This document shows, in pieces, positions 46,972 to 55,329 of a DNA stretch of 64,000 bases (positions are counted from its first letter, which is position 1; each line of letters starts with the position of its first letter). The position numbers were made by a program, and so were the translations under genes. The stretch covers positions 62,001 to 126,000 of the forward strand of contig NZ_JAUCDS010000001.1 in assembly GCF_034674885.1 (NCBI RefSeq). The letters run 5' to 3'. This DNA comes from Castellaniella sp034674885 (GTDB taxonomy: Bacteria; Pseudomonadota; Gammaproteobacteria; Burkholderiales; Burkholderiaceae_B). The notes under the pieces are model-generated. The model saw only the letters and a program-made list of their open reading frames with translations. It was not told where the DNA came from and did no database searches.

Positions 46972-47297
46972 GGTATGTCTCCTCGCCAAGGTCCGTCCGG
47001 GACCACCGCCCCCATGTCGCGAGCGTCTTTTTCCAGACGTATTACAGAATTTATACTTTATGCATCTAATTCGGTATCGGTGAAAACATAAAGGACTTGC
47101 CGGCCGCGATCAAGAGGATCTGATGAACAACCGACACTTATCCGGGAAAACCATCAAGTGTTCCGGCTGGCTGGCTGATCGATTCATCGGCTCATCCTTT
47201 GAATCCCTTGCGTTCAAGTCAACACGAAAATCAGATTTTTTCTTATTTATTTGTATCGCAACAGCAAAATATGGACCGATCCCGGCAGGCAAACGCC
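46972..47297. promoter_or_regulatory. Gap between paaX and livH with two AT-rich islands
   Basis: 326 bp with no gene. Two AT-rich islands stand out from the GC-rich surroundings, about 47034-47097 and 47205-47275. The first is well placed for a livH promoter on the minus strand; the second follows the paaX stop. A separate promoter for the liv-monooxygenase half of the left arm is likely. I could not identify a clear -35/-10 pair. Confidence 0.5.
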
Positions 47298-48314
47298 TCA
47301 GAGCGAGATCGAGACCAGGGGATCGTCGGAGGGAAACCGCTCGAAGCCGCCATCCAGACGTTCCGGCACCGTGCCGTCGGCCAGCAGCATCTGAGTGTCC
47401 AGATGCCATTCGGATGGCTCGGCCAGGCGGCGGTATAGTTCGCGGCACACCATGCGCGCCGACTGCCCAGGCCAATCGGCCGGCAGCAGGACTTCCGGCA
47501 ACTCGGGATCCCGCAACAACAGGCGGCGGTAATCGTGGATCATCAGCACCCTCAGCAGGAAGGCTTCTTCGGGTTCCAGGCGGACTTGACGGTCACGCCG
47601 CAAGTCGGCCAGGATCGGCAGGTAATCGGCCACGAAGGCGGCATAGGACTCGGCCAGGCGATCCAGGTTCCAGGCGCGGGCCACCAGATCGGAGTCGGAC
47701 GCCGTCATGGCGATGCGCGCATCGGCCGCCAGCAAAGGCAGCAGGCAGCCCAGCATGTCGCCCAGGCCGTCCGCCTCCAGGGCATCGCAGGCGGCCTCCA
47801 GATGGGTTGAAGGGTGCACGAAGCAGTCGCTGCCCAGGCTGCCGAAGCCCTGCCACTGCAGGGCCTGCCGCAGGTGGTCCCGCTGCCGCGAGTCGAGTTC
47901 GCCCACAACCAGGATCAGGCGCCAGCGGCGATCCCAGATTGGCGCGTGCGAGGAATAGATATGGCGTGACGCTTCCTCGAAACGCAAACGTCCGGAGTCG
48001 GTCAGCACGTATTCCGCACGGCGCCCGTGCGTATCGGCGCGCAACCACTTTTCCTTGCCCAAGCGGAATACCGACGTGCGCACCAGACGTTCATTCAGAC
48101 CCAGCGGCTCGAGCAGCCGGATCAGACTGCCCAGCCAGATACGCCCGCCACGCGGCAGCACCGCATCACCGAAGACGGACATGATCAGCGACCCCGCACG
48201 CACCCGTTGCTGTTGGCGGAAACGGTCAATGCGATGCTGGATGGCTGGAATCAAGGCGGTCCGCAGGCGGGGCCTGCCCATGGGTTCAGGGTTGGCGGCC
48301 CTCGGATCTGACAT
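47298..48314 (-). CDS. paaX: PaaX-family transcriptional repressor
   Basis: 338 residues. The core matches PaaX: RAGSLIMSVFGDAVLPRGGR, WLGSLIRLLEPLGLNERLVR (winged helix) and WRLILVVG in the Cas2-like middle domain. In E. coli, PaaX represses phenylacetate genes and is released by phenylacetyl-CoA; here the inducer is presumably the CoA ester made by the neighbouring ligase. The start at 48314 overlaps the reductase gene by 29 bp; an ATG at 48281, just after that gene's stop, is an alternative. Third gene of the oxygenase operon, so it is probably autoregulated. Confidence 0.9.
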   Translation of the reverse strand: MSDPRAANPEPMGRPRLRTALIPAIQHRIDRFRQQQRVRAGSLIMSVFGDAVLPRGGRIWLGSLIRLLEPLGLNERLVRTSVFRLGKEKWLRADTHGRRAEYVLTDSGRLRFEEASRHIYSSHAPIWDRRWRLILVVGELDSRQRDHLRQALQWQGFGSLGSDCFVHPSTHLEAACDALEADGLGDMLGCLLPLLAADARIAMTASDSDLVARAWNLDRLAESYAAFVADYLPILADLRRDRQVRLEPEEAFLLRVLMIHDYRRLLLRDPELPEVLLPADWPGQSARMVCRELYRRLAEPSEWHLDTQMLLADGTVPERLDGGFERFPSDDPLVSISL

Positions 48315-49323
48315 TCTGGATGGCGAAGAAACCTTCCTTGTGGATGAGTTCGTCCTGTGCGCCCAGAGCCTTGACCGCCACGACGCAGGCATCCACGAAT
48401 TCCGGGCTGCCCGCGATGAAAATACTGTGCGCGGACAAGTCGGGATACAGGCCTGGCAGGATGGCGTCGATGTGCCCCTGGAGATAGCCGTCCCGCTGTT
48501 CGCGCGTGAGGGTTATTTTATAGTCGAAATTGCGATGCTTGGTACGCCACCAGGCCATCATGCCGCGACCATAGACGTCAGCCTCGGTGCGCGCCGAGAA
48601 AATCAGGTCGACTTTCTTGCGGTAGCCGCGTCGCAAAGCGGCTTCGGCCAGGTCCAGGATCGGGGCCAGACCCGTACCTGCCGCCAGGCACAGCACCGGC
48701 GTTTCGGCGGATGGATCCCCGATGAACGTGCCATAGGCGCCATTGATCTTGACGCTGTCGCCGACCTTCAGTTCGTCATGGATCCAGGCGCTGGTGACCC
48801 CGTCGTCCGCGCGCGCCACCTGCAGCGAGATCTCGCCATCGGGCCGGGGCGCATTGGCGATCGAATAGGCCCGCCGAGGGACGCCGGCACGCTCGTCGCC
48901 CACGGTGACATACTGGCCGGGCCAGTAGCGGATCGGCTGGCCCACCGGACGCAGGCGGACTTCCAGGGTGCGATTGGCGACCTCGCGACGCTCGATCAGG
49001 ATGAACAGCGCGCCTTCCCGGGGCGGGAACAGCTTCGGCCGTGCATCGGCCGTGCCCCATTCGATCACCATTTCGTCGGAAATCGGCTTGGCCATGCACA
49101 TCAGGCCATATCCCTGGCGGCGTTCCTCGGGCGACAGGGCCATGTCCAGCACCATGCCCTGGTCGTACTGCCCTTCCAGGACCCGGACTTTGCACTCTCC
49201 GCAGGCGCCGGCCCGGCAGTTGTTGGGGAGCGCATACCCGGCCTTCTCCAGGGCCATCAGGACCGTGTCGCTGTCCTTGCATTCCACGGATTTTCCGGAG
49301 GGCTGAATAACGATGCGTGACAT
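48286..49323 (-). CDS. Ferredoxin-type NAD(P)H reductase of a diiron oxygenase
   Basis: 345 residues. An N-terminal plant-type 2Fe-2S domain has ligands C36, C41, C44 and C76 (NCRAGACGECKV, GLMCMAK). It is followed by an FAD domain (RRAYSIANAP, about 130-205) and an NAD domain (CLAAGTGLAPI, then IFIAGSPEFVDAC). This is the layout of methane, phenol and toluene monooxygenase reductases (MmoC/DmpP). It should pass electrons from NADH to the diiron protein encoded 17 bp upstream in the operon. Confidence 0.93.
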   Translation of the reverse strand: MSRIVIQPSGKSVECKDSDTVLMALEKAGYALPNNCRAGACGECKVRVLEGQYDQGMVLDMALSPEERRQGYGLMCMAKPISDEMVIEWGTADARPKLFPPREGALFILIERREVANRTLEVRLRPVGQPIRYWPGQYVTVGDERAGVPRRAYSIANAPRPDGEISLQVARADDGVTSAWIHDELKVGDSVKINGAYGTFIGDPSAETPVLCLAAGTGLAPILDLAEAALRRGYRKKVDLIFSARTEADVYGRGMMAWWRTKHRNFDYKITLTREQRDGYLQGHIDAILPGLYPDLSAHSIFIAGSPEFVDACVVAVKALGAQDELIHKEGFFAIQNVRSEGRQP

Positions 49324-49340
49324 GGGATTTCCTGCGTCGA

Positions 49341-50366
49341 TCAGAACACCGGGATGATGTCCTGCATTTCGATGTCCGAGACTTCATGGCCGGTAATGCC
49401 GACTTCCGGGATGGCGGGAAACGGAATGCCGTAGCGATCCAGTACGCCTTTCAGGTTCAGCATCGCGTTCTTCCAGTTTTCGAGCTTGGCCTCGTAGGTG
49501 GGAATGCCGAAGCCCGCATCGCGGGCGATGGCCTCCGCTTCGCGCTGGGTCGCGATGAAGTCCTCCGGCAGATCCCAGAATTCCATCGGCGGTTCGAACA
49601 GCACGGCCGACAGGAACAGGTAGCCCGCCCGGATCTGCTTGGTCACGACGGATTTGTATTCTTCGCTCAGGCCTGGATAGTCGCGCTCCATCACGGCCAT
49701 GCAGATCGCCATGTGGCGGCCTTCGTCGCGGCCGATGTTCTTGAAGGCTTCCTTGAAGACAGGTTCTCGCGAGTTCTCGTACATCTGCTTGAAGATGGTG
49801 GCCGCTGCGATTTCCCCCATCAGAAATGAGCTGAACAGCACTGCCAGATCGTATTTGGGCACGGCGTTCTTGTAACCGGTCCAATAGCGCGCGCCATTGA
49901 AGTACAGCCACTTGGCATTTTTCTGCAGGCGGCGACCGATATCGGTCTTGGGCTCGTAGGTGAGGGGATCGGGGTGGTCAAGCAATTTGGTAATCGACAG
50001 GCCGCACATGATCTCGTGATTCTGCTCGTCGCTGGCGACCGAGAAGAAGCACTTGCGCACGGGGTCTTCCTCGTGGACCTCGTAGGTCTTGATCAGGGCC
50101 TCGGCGAAGACGGGGGGCGCGGATGCGTCGAATACCGACAGCAGCGTCCACCAATAGGCGATCGATTCGCGCTCTTCCCAGGAATAGCTCTCGACATCGA
50201 GCGTATCCCAGGGCAGTTTTTCGGGTTCCCAGTATTCCCTGAGCGAGGCTTCCCAGACTTCCTGCAGTTTCTGGGTCTTGCGGTGCCAGGACAAGGGATA
50301 GACGTTGGGCTGTTCGATTTCGGGCGGAAATTCCATCTTGTCCGAAAAGCGTTCTTTGCTGGACAT
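49341..50366 (-). CDS. Single-chain R2-like diiron oxygenase, substrate unknown
   Basis: 341 residues of the ferritin/ribonucleotide-reductase-R2-like superfamily. Likely diiron ligands are D80, E114 and H117 (SDEQNHEI), E185 (LMGEIAAATIF), E215 and H218 (GRDEGRHM). Spacing is close to R2-type carboxylate oxygenases. It is neither PaaA nor BoxB by length or motif, and no second subunit or coupling protein is nearby. As first gene of the operon, followed by its reductase and PaaX, it most likely oxygenates the aromatic substrate or its CoA ester. ATG at 50366 has AAAGGAG. Role by context only. Confidence 0.82.
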   Translation of the reverse strand: MSSKERFSDKMEFPPEIEQPNVYPLSWHRKTQKLQEVWEASLREYWEPEKLPWDTLDVESYSWEERESIAYWWTLLSVFDASAPPVFAEALIKTYEVHEEDPVRKCFFSVASDEQNHEIMCGLSITKLLDHPDPLTYEPKTDIGRRLQKNAKWLYFNGARYWTGYKNAVPKYDLAVLFSSFLMGEIAAATIFKQMYENSREPVFKEAFKNIGRDEGRHMAICMAVMERDYPGLSEEYKSVVTKQIRAGYLFLSAVLFEPPMEFWDLPEDFIATQREAEAIARDAGFGIPTYEAKLENWKNAMLNLKGVLDRYGIPFPAIPEVGITGHEVSDIEMQDIIPVF

Positions 50367-50729
50367 GAAAAGGCTCCTTTGGATAGGGGTACGGGGGTGG
50401 CGGATGGGTAGCGGTCTGTTTTTGCCTGTTTCCAATCCAGCACGACTCAATCATGTTACTCAATAGCCATTCTTGTCAATTTATATGTATCGCTTTAACA
50501 CTAGGGTTTTCCTTGATAAATCCTGGATTGAAGATCAGTGCTGCGGATAACCCCTATAAGATCATTGATTCCAATGGTTATAGAATTACTTGATAAATCC
50601 ATTATAAAAACCGATAAATAGATTTCCAGTGAAAAATCACAGATCAGAAGTGATACATTAATCAACATAAATTATCGATTTTTCGTATTTCTATAAGAAC
50701 ACCGCCCTTGGCCGGTATCGGAGACTTGC
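50367..50729. promoter_or_regulatory. AT-rich divergent promoter of the aromatic cluster
   Basis: 363 bp, strikingly AT-rich from about 50451 to 50700. On the minus strand a perfect -35 TTGACA lies at 50474-50479 with a weak TAACAT at 50453-50458 (15-bp spacer). A 12-bp direct repeat CTTGATAAATCC occurs at 50512-50523 and 50589-50600. Inverted repeats: CATTG-N4-CAATG (50563-50576, containing TGATTC, resembling the PaaX half-site as I recall it) and GTGA-N4-TCAC (50629-50640). A plus-strand -10-like TATAAG is at 50692-50697. It probably drives both arms under PaaX. Confidence 0.7.
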
Positions 50730-52397
50730 ATGTCGCACCCCTTGCTGGATCAACACCGCCCCCTGCTCGAACACGCACTGGACACCATCGCCACACGCGG
50801 CTACTGGTCGGCCTTTGCAGAATCCCCCAGCCCCAGGGCCTACGGTGAAGGCGCCCCCGAAGCCGGCCGCGCCGCCTTCGAGGCCCACCTGGGAAAACCC
50901 TTCGAACTCGACCAACCAGGCCAATGCGGATGGCACGACGGGGAAACCTCGCCCTATGGCACCCCCCTGGGCATCCGCTACCCTCAGTCCGACCCCCGGA
51001 TCCTGGTGCGGGCGGCCACGGCTGCCATGCCGGCGTGGCAGGCACTGGGCGCGGCAGGTCGAACGGGCATCTGCCTGGAAATCCTGCAGCGGCTGAACCG
51101 CCAAAGCTTCGAGATTGCCCACGCCGTGATGATGACCAGCGGCCAGGGCTGGATGATGGCCTTCCAGGCCGGCGGCCCCCACGCCCAGGACCGGGGCCTG
51201 GAAGCCGTGGCCTACGCCTGGCGCGAAATGTCGTTCATCCCTGCCGAGTCCACCTGGGAAAAGCCGCAAGGCAAACACCCGGCCCTGGTCATGCGCAAAC
51301 ACTACGAAATTGTCGGCCGGGGCGTCGGCGTGGTGATTGGATGCGCCACGTTTCCCACCTGGAACACCTACCCGGGGCTGTTCGCTGCCCTGGCGACCGG
51401 CAACCCCGTGATCCTGAAGCCGCACGGCAGCGTCGTCCTGCCCGCAGCCATCACGGTCCGCACGATTCGCGCCGTGCTTATCGAAAACGGCCTGGACCCG
51501 AATTTGGTCACCCTGTGCCTGCCACCGGACCACCAGGCCGCTCAGGCGCTCTACACCGACCCCGACGTCCACTCGATCGACTACACCGGAGGCAGCGCCT
51601 TTGGTCGATGGCTGCTGGACCATTGCCGTCAGGCCCAGGTCTACGCGGAACTCGCCGGGGTCAACAGCATCGTGATCGACTCCACCGACGATTACCCCGG
51701 CATGCTGCGCAACCTGGCCTTCACGCTGTCGCTCTATTCCGGGCAGATGTGCACCACGTCCCAGGCCATCGTCGTGCCGGCGCAAGGCATCGACACCAAC
51801 GAGGGCCACAAGTCCTTCGAAGAAGTCGGCCAGGACCTGGCACAGGCAATCGAACGTTTCCTGGAAAAGCCGGAAACCGCCCTGGCCGTCCTGGGGGCGA
51901 TCCAATCCGACGCCACGCTGCAACGCATCGACGAGGCTGCCGGCGGCGGCATGGGCCAAGTCGTGCTCGCACCCCGCGCGCTGCGCTATGACGACTTCCC
52001 GCAGGCACGCGCCCGCACTCCGGCCTTGCTGGCCTGCGATGCACGGGACACAGCGCACTACGCACAGGAACAGTTCGGCCCCATCAGCTTCCTGGTCCGC
52101 GCACAGGACACGGCCGCCGCCCTGCAACTGGTCGAGGATCTGACGCGCACGCACGGCGCGCTGACGCTCGCGGTCTACACCACCCGGGATGACGTGCGGG
52201 ACGCCGCAATCGCAGCGTCCTGGCGCGCCAAGGTCGCCCTGTCCTTCAACCTGACGGGAGGTGTGTTCGTGAACCAGTCCGCCGCCTTCTCCGACTTCCA
52301 CGGAACAGGCGGCAACCCGGCGGCCAATGCCTCGTACGCCGATTCGGCCTTCGTGGCCAACCGATTCCGGGTCGTGCAGTGGCGCGCCCACGCCTGA
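50730..52397 (+). CDS. PaaN-type aldehyde dehydrogenase (without MaoC domain)
   Basis: 555 residues, the length of the second PaaN family rather than PaaZ (about 680). It is an aldehyde-dehydrogenase fold with nucleophile C341 (LYSGQMCTTSQ) and general base E307 (YAELAG). The C-terminal MaoC-like hydratase that opens the oxepin ring in PaaZ is absent. It would oxidise a ring-opened semialdehyde-CoA; the hydrolase partner is not evident. First gene of the right arm; ATG at 50730 has GGAG. Confidence 0.85.
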   Translation: MSHPLLDQHRPLLEHALDTIATRGYWSAFAESPSPRAYGEGAPEAGRAAFEAHLGKPFELDQPGQCGWHDGETSPYGTPLGIRYPQSDPRILVRAATAAMPAWQALGAAGRTGICLEILQRLNRQSFEIAHAVMMTSGQGWMMAFQAGGPHAQDRGLEAVAYAWREMSFIPAESTWEKPQGKHPALVMRKHYEIVGRGVGVVIGCATFPTWNTYPGLFAALATGNPVILKPHGSVVLPAAITVRTIRAVLIENGLDPNLVTLCLPPDHQAAQALYTDPDVHSIDYTGGSAFGRWLLDHCRQAQVYAELAGVNSIVIDSTDDYPGMLRNLAFTLSLYSGQMCTTSQAIVVPAQGIDTNEGHKSFEEVGQDLAQAIERFLEKPETALAVLGAIQSDATLQRIDEAAGGGMGQVVLAPRALRYDDFPQARARTPALLACDARDTAHYAQEQFGPISFLVRAQDTAAALQLVEDLTRTHGALTLAVYTTRDDVRDAAIAASWRAKVALSFNLTGGVFVNQSAAFSDFHGTGGNPAANASYADSAFVANRFRVVQWRAHA

Positions 52398-52429
52398 CGC
52401 CTGTTCCCACCTACTCCAGGAGGCCCGGC

Positions 52430-53224
52430 ATGAGCTACCAGAACATCCGCTTTTCCATCGACGAGGGCATCGCCCGCCTGACCTTGTCGCGGCCCGACAA
52501 GCTCAACAGCTTCACCGAAGCCATGCACCAGGAAGTGCGCGACGCGCTGGCTCGAATCCAGCAGGACAGCGCAGCTCGCGTCCTGGTGCTCGCCGGCGCC
52601 GGCCGCGGCTTCTGCGCAGGCCAGGACCTGGGTGACCGCGCCATGCAGATCGGCACCGGTCAGGCGCCCGACCTGGGCGCCACCGTCGAAGGCTTCTACA
52701 AGCCGCTGATCCTGGCGCTGCAGAACCTGCGCGTGCCGACGCTGGCGGCCGTCAACGGGATCGCTGCCGGAGCGGGGGCCTCCATCGCCCTGGCCTGCGA
52801 TCTGGTCGTGGCCTCGGAATCCGCTTCTTTCCTGCAGGCGTTCAGCAAGATCGGACTGATTCCCGACACGGGCGGTACCTGGCTGCTGCCCCAGCGTGTC
52901 GGCATGGCGCGCGCCATGGGCCTGGCCCTGCTCGCCGAGCGGCTCCCCGCACGCCAGGCGGCCGATTGGGGCCTGATCTGGTCATGCGTCGCCGACGATG
53001 CCTTCGACGCCGAGATCGATCGACTGGCCCGCCAGCTGGCCCAGGCGCCGACCCGGGCCCTGGTGCGCACCCGCCAGGCCATGCAGGCCGCCCCCTCGCA
53101 CACGCTGGAACAGCAGCTCTCGATGGAGGCGGGCATCATGCGCGAACTGGGCTGGCGCGCCGACTACGCGGAAGGCGTTGCCGCGTTCCTGGAAAAGCGC
53201 CCTGCGCGATTCACGGGGGAATGA
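52430..53224 (+). CDS. paaG: PaaG-like enoyl-CoA hydratase/isomerase
   Basis: 264 residues of the crotonase fold, same length as PaaG, the epoxyphenylacetyl-CoA isomerase. Oxyanion-hole regions are GRGFCAGQDLGD and VNGIAAGAGASIALACD; SASFLQAFSKIGLIPDTGG carries D146, corresponding to PaaG's catalytic Asp. Its presence implies a CoA-bound epoxide or dienoyl intermediate. ATG at 52430 follows AGGAGG; 32 bp after paaN. Confidence 0.88.
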   Translation: MSYQNIRFSIDEGIARLTLSRPDKLNSFTEAMHQEVRDALARIQQDSAARVLVLAGAGRGFCAGQDLGDRAMQIGTGQAPDLGATVEGFYKPLILALQNLRVPTLAAVNGIAAGAGASIALACDLVVASESASFLQAFSKIGLIPDTGGTWLLPQRVGMARAMGLALLAERLPARQAADWGLIWSCVADDAFDAEIDRLARQLAQAPTRALVRTRQAMQAAPSHTLEQQLSMEAGIMRELGWRADYAEGVAAFLEKRPARFTGE

Positions 53225-53295
53225 GGCCATGACAGCCCTGGATTTCCGCCCTCGCGCCGCCCGCCAATCTGCCATCCACTTGGGAAACCTTCTCC

Positions 53296-53751
53296 ATGAC
53301 GCATGAAGCCCTCGCCCCCCAGACCCTGGCCGAAACCGTGGCCGCCGCCATGTGGTCCCGCGACCGCGCCGCGCAGTCGCTGGACATGCGCCTGGACTCC
53401 ATCGCCCCCGGCAGCGCCCGGCTGTCGATGACCGTGCGCGGCGACATGCTCAACGGCCACGGCATCTGCCACGGCGGCATGATCTTCACGCTGGCCGACA
53501 CCGCCTTCGCCTATGCCTGCAACAGCGACAACCACAACACGGTCGCCTCGGCCTGCCACATCGATTTCCTGGCGCCTGCCCGCGCAGGAGACCGCCTGCA
53601 GGCCTACGCGCAGGCCCGCACCCAGGGCGGCCGCACCGGAGTCTACGACATCACGGTCCACAACTTGACAGAGGGTCGCGACGTCGCGCTGTTTCGGGGC
53701 AAGTCCCACCGGATCCAGGGCATGGTGACCGACACACTGCCTCCAGGCTGA
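53296..53751 (+). CDS. paaI: PaaI-like hotdog thioesterase
   Basis: 151 residues. Hotdog fold with GHGICHGGMIFTLADTAFAYAC: the HGG motif at 59-61 and catalytic D68. PaaI releases CoA from stalled ring-hydroxylated phenylacetyl-CoAs. It lies 71 bp after the paaG-like gene and 41 bp before the ligase. Confidence 0.92.
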   Translation: MTHEALAPQTLAETVAAAMWSRDRAAQSLDMRLDSIAPGSARLSMTVRGDMLNGHGICHGGMIFTLADTAFAYACNSDNHNTVASACHIDFLAPARAGDRLQAYAQARTQGGRTGVYDITVHNLTEGRDVALFRGKSHRIQGMVTDTLPPG

Positions 53752-53792
53752 GCCCCTGCGAACCAACACCATAAGACCAGGAGACACACATC

Positions 53793-55115
53793 ATGCCCGT
53801 CAAGACCGTCCAAGCCGGGGATCTGGAATCCATCGAGACCGCCAGCCGCGATGAAATTACCGCGCTGCAGCTCGAGCGCCTGCGCCAGACCCTGCGCAAC
53901 GCCTACGACAACGTTCCCCATTATCGCCAGGCCTTCGACGCGCGCGGCGTCCATCCAGACGACCTGCAGCGCCTGGAAGACATCCGCAAGTTCCCCTGTA
54001 CGACCAAGGAAGACCTGCGGCGCAACTACCCCTTCGGGATGTTCGCCGTGCCCCGGGAACGCATCGCCCGCCTGCATGCCTCGTCCGGGACGACCGGCAA
54101 GCCCACGGTGGTCGGCTATACCCTGAAAGACATCGACACCTGGGCGCAACTGGTGGCCCGGTCGATCCGCGCGGCGGGCGGGCGGGCCGGCGACATCGTC
54201 CACGTGTCCTACGGCTACGGCCTGTTCACCGGCGGGCTGGGCGCCCACTACGGCGCGGAACGCGCCGGCTGCACCGTCATTCCCATGTCCGGCGGCCAGA
54301 CGGAAAAGCAGGTGCAGCTGATCATGGACCTGCGGCCCGACATCATCATGGTGACGCCGTCCTACTCCCTGGTCATCGCAGAAGAGTTCGATCGCCTGGG
54401 AATCGCACCCGAAGAGATCTCGCTGAAGGTCGGCATCTTCGGCGCCGAGCCCTGGGGCGAGGGCATGCGCACGGAAATCGAACGCAAGCTGGGACTGGAC
54501 GCCGTGGACATCTATGGCCTGTCCGAAGTCATGGGCCCCGGCGTCGCCTCCGAATGCATCGAGACCAAGGACGGCCCGGTCATCTGGGAAGACCATTTCT
54601 ACCCGGAAATCATCGACCCGCTCACCGACGAGCCGGTGCCAGACGGCGAGGAAGGCGAACTGGTCTTCACGTCGCTCACCAAGGAAGCCCTGCCCATCAT
54701 CCGCTACCGCACCCGGGATCGCACCCGCCTGCTGCCTCCGACCGCCCGCAGCTTCCGCCGCATGGGCCGCATCACGGGGCGCACCGACGACATGCTGATC
54801 ATCCGCGGGGTCAATGTCTTCCCCACCCAGATCGAGGAGCAGATCCTGCGCAACCCGATCTTCAACGGCACCTACCAGATCATCGTCTCGCGCGCCAATC
54901 ACCTGGACCAGGTCGAGATCCGCTGCGAGCTGCAGCACGAGGCCGACGGCGCAACGGCCGAAGCCATCGACCAGTCCGCCCGACAACTGCAGCACCACAT
55001 CAAGACCAATATCGGCATCTCGACCCGAGTCACCGTCATGCACTACGGAGAACTGCCGCGCACGCAGACCGGCAAGGCCCGCCGCGTGTTCGACGAACGG
55101 CCGAAACAGGCCTAG
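53793..55115 (+). CDS. paaK: PaaK-like phenylacetate-CoA ligase
   Basis: 440 residues, full-length PaaK family adenylate-forming enzyme. The ATP-binding loop is SSGTTGKPT (97-105); VDIYGLSEVMGPGVA and YRTRDRTRLL follow, and the C-terminal lid contains GRTDDMLIIRGVNVFP. It activates an aromatic (phenylacetate-type) acid to its CoA ester with AMP release and thereby makes both pathway substrate and probable PaaX ligand. Not proven to be phenylacetate. Confidence 0.93.
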   Translation: MPVKTVQAGDLESIETASRDEITALQLERLRQTLRNAYDNVPHYRQAFDARGVHPDDLQRLEDIRKFPCTTKEDLRRNYPFGMFAVPRERIARLHASSGTTGKPTVVGYTLKDIDTWAQLVARSIRAAGGRAGDIVHVSYGYGLFTGGLGAHYGAERAGCTVIPMSGGQTEKQVQLIMDLRPDIIMVTPSYSLVIAEEFDRLGIAPEEISLKVGIFGAEPWGEGMRTEIERKLGLDAVDIYGLSEVMGPGVASECIETKDGPVIWEDHFYPEIIDPLTDEPVPDGEEGELVFTSLTKEALPIIRYRTRDRTRLLPPTARSFRRMGRITGRTDDMLIIRGVNVFPTQIEEQILRNPIFNGTYQIIVSRANHLDQVEIRCELQHEADGATAEAIDQSARQLQHHIKTNIGISTRVTVMHYGELPRTQTGKARRVFDERPKQA

Positions 55116-55329
55116 TCGTCGCGGCATCGGGATGCCCGCATGAATCCGAATGGCGGCGCGACCGCCATCGGCCATCCGCCGGGGATGAGCAGCACCCGGC
55201 GGCTCACTACCGCCCGTGCCGGCTTGAGATTGATCCGGCCTGTCGGTCGTTACGCTCTGTGCCCATGTGCATCGGTGCGGACCAGAGCATCGCCATGATC
55301 ATCGAAAAAACCACCCAAGGAGACACATC

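Noticed and set aside
47110..47475. Minus-strand open frame of 121 codons in the gap after paaX
   Set aside because: It overlaps the paaX 3' end out of frame and its remaining part crosses AT-rich non-coding sequence with no ribosome site or family resemblance.
49341..50366. Identification of the diiron protein as BoxB or PaaA
   Set aside because: BoxB is about 470 residues and its characteristic stretches are missing; PaaA motifs are also absent. Only the general R2-like ligand pattern is shared.
50730..52397. Calling this gene paaZ (bifunctional ring-opening enzyme)
   Set aside because: The protein ends after the aldehyde-dehydrogenase domain; no MaoC hydratase domain follows in any frame.
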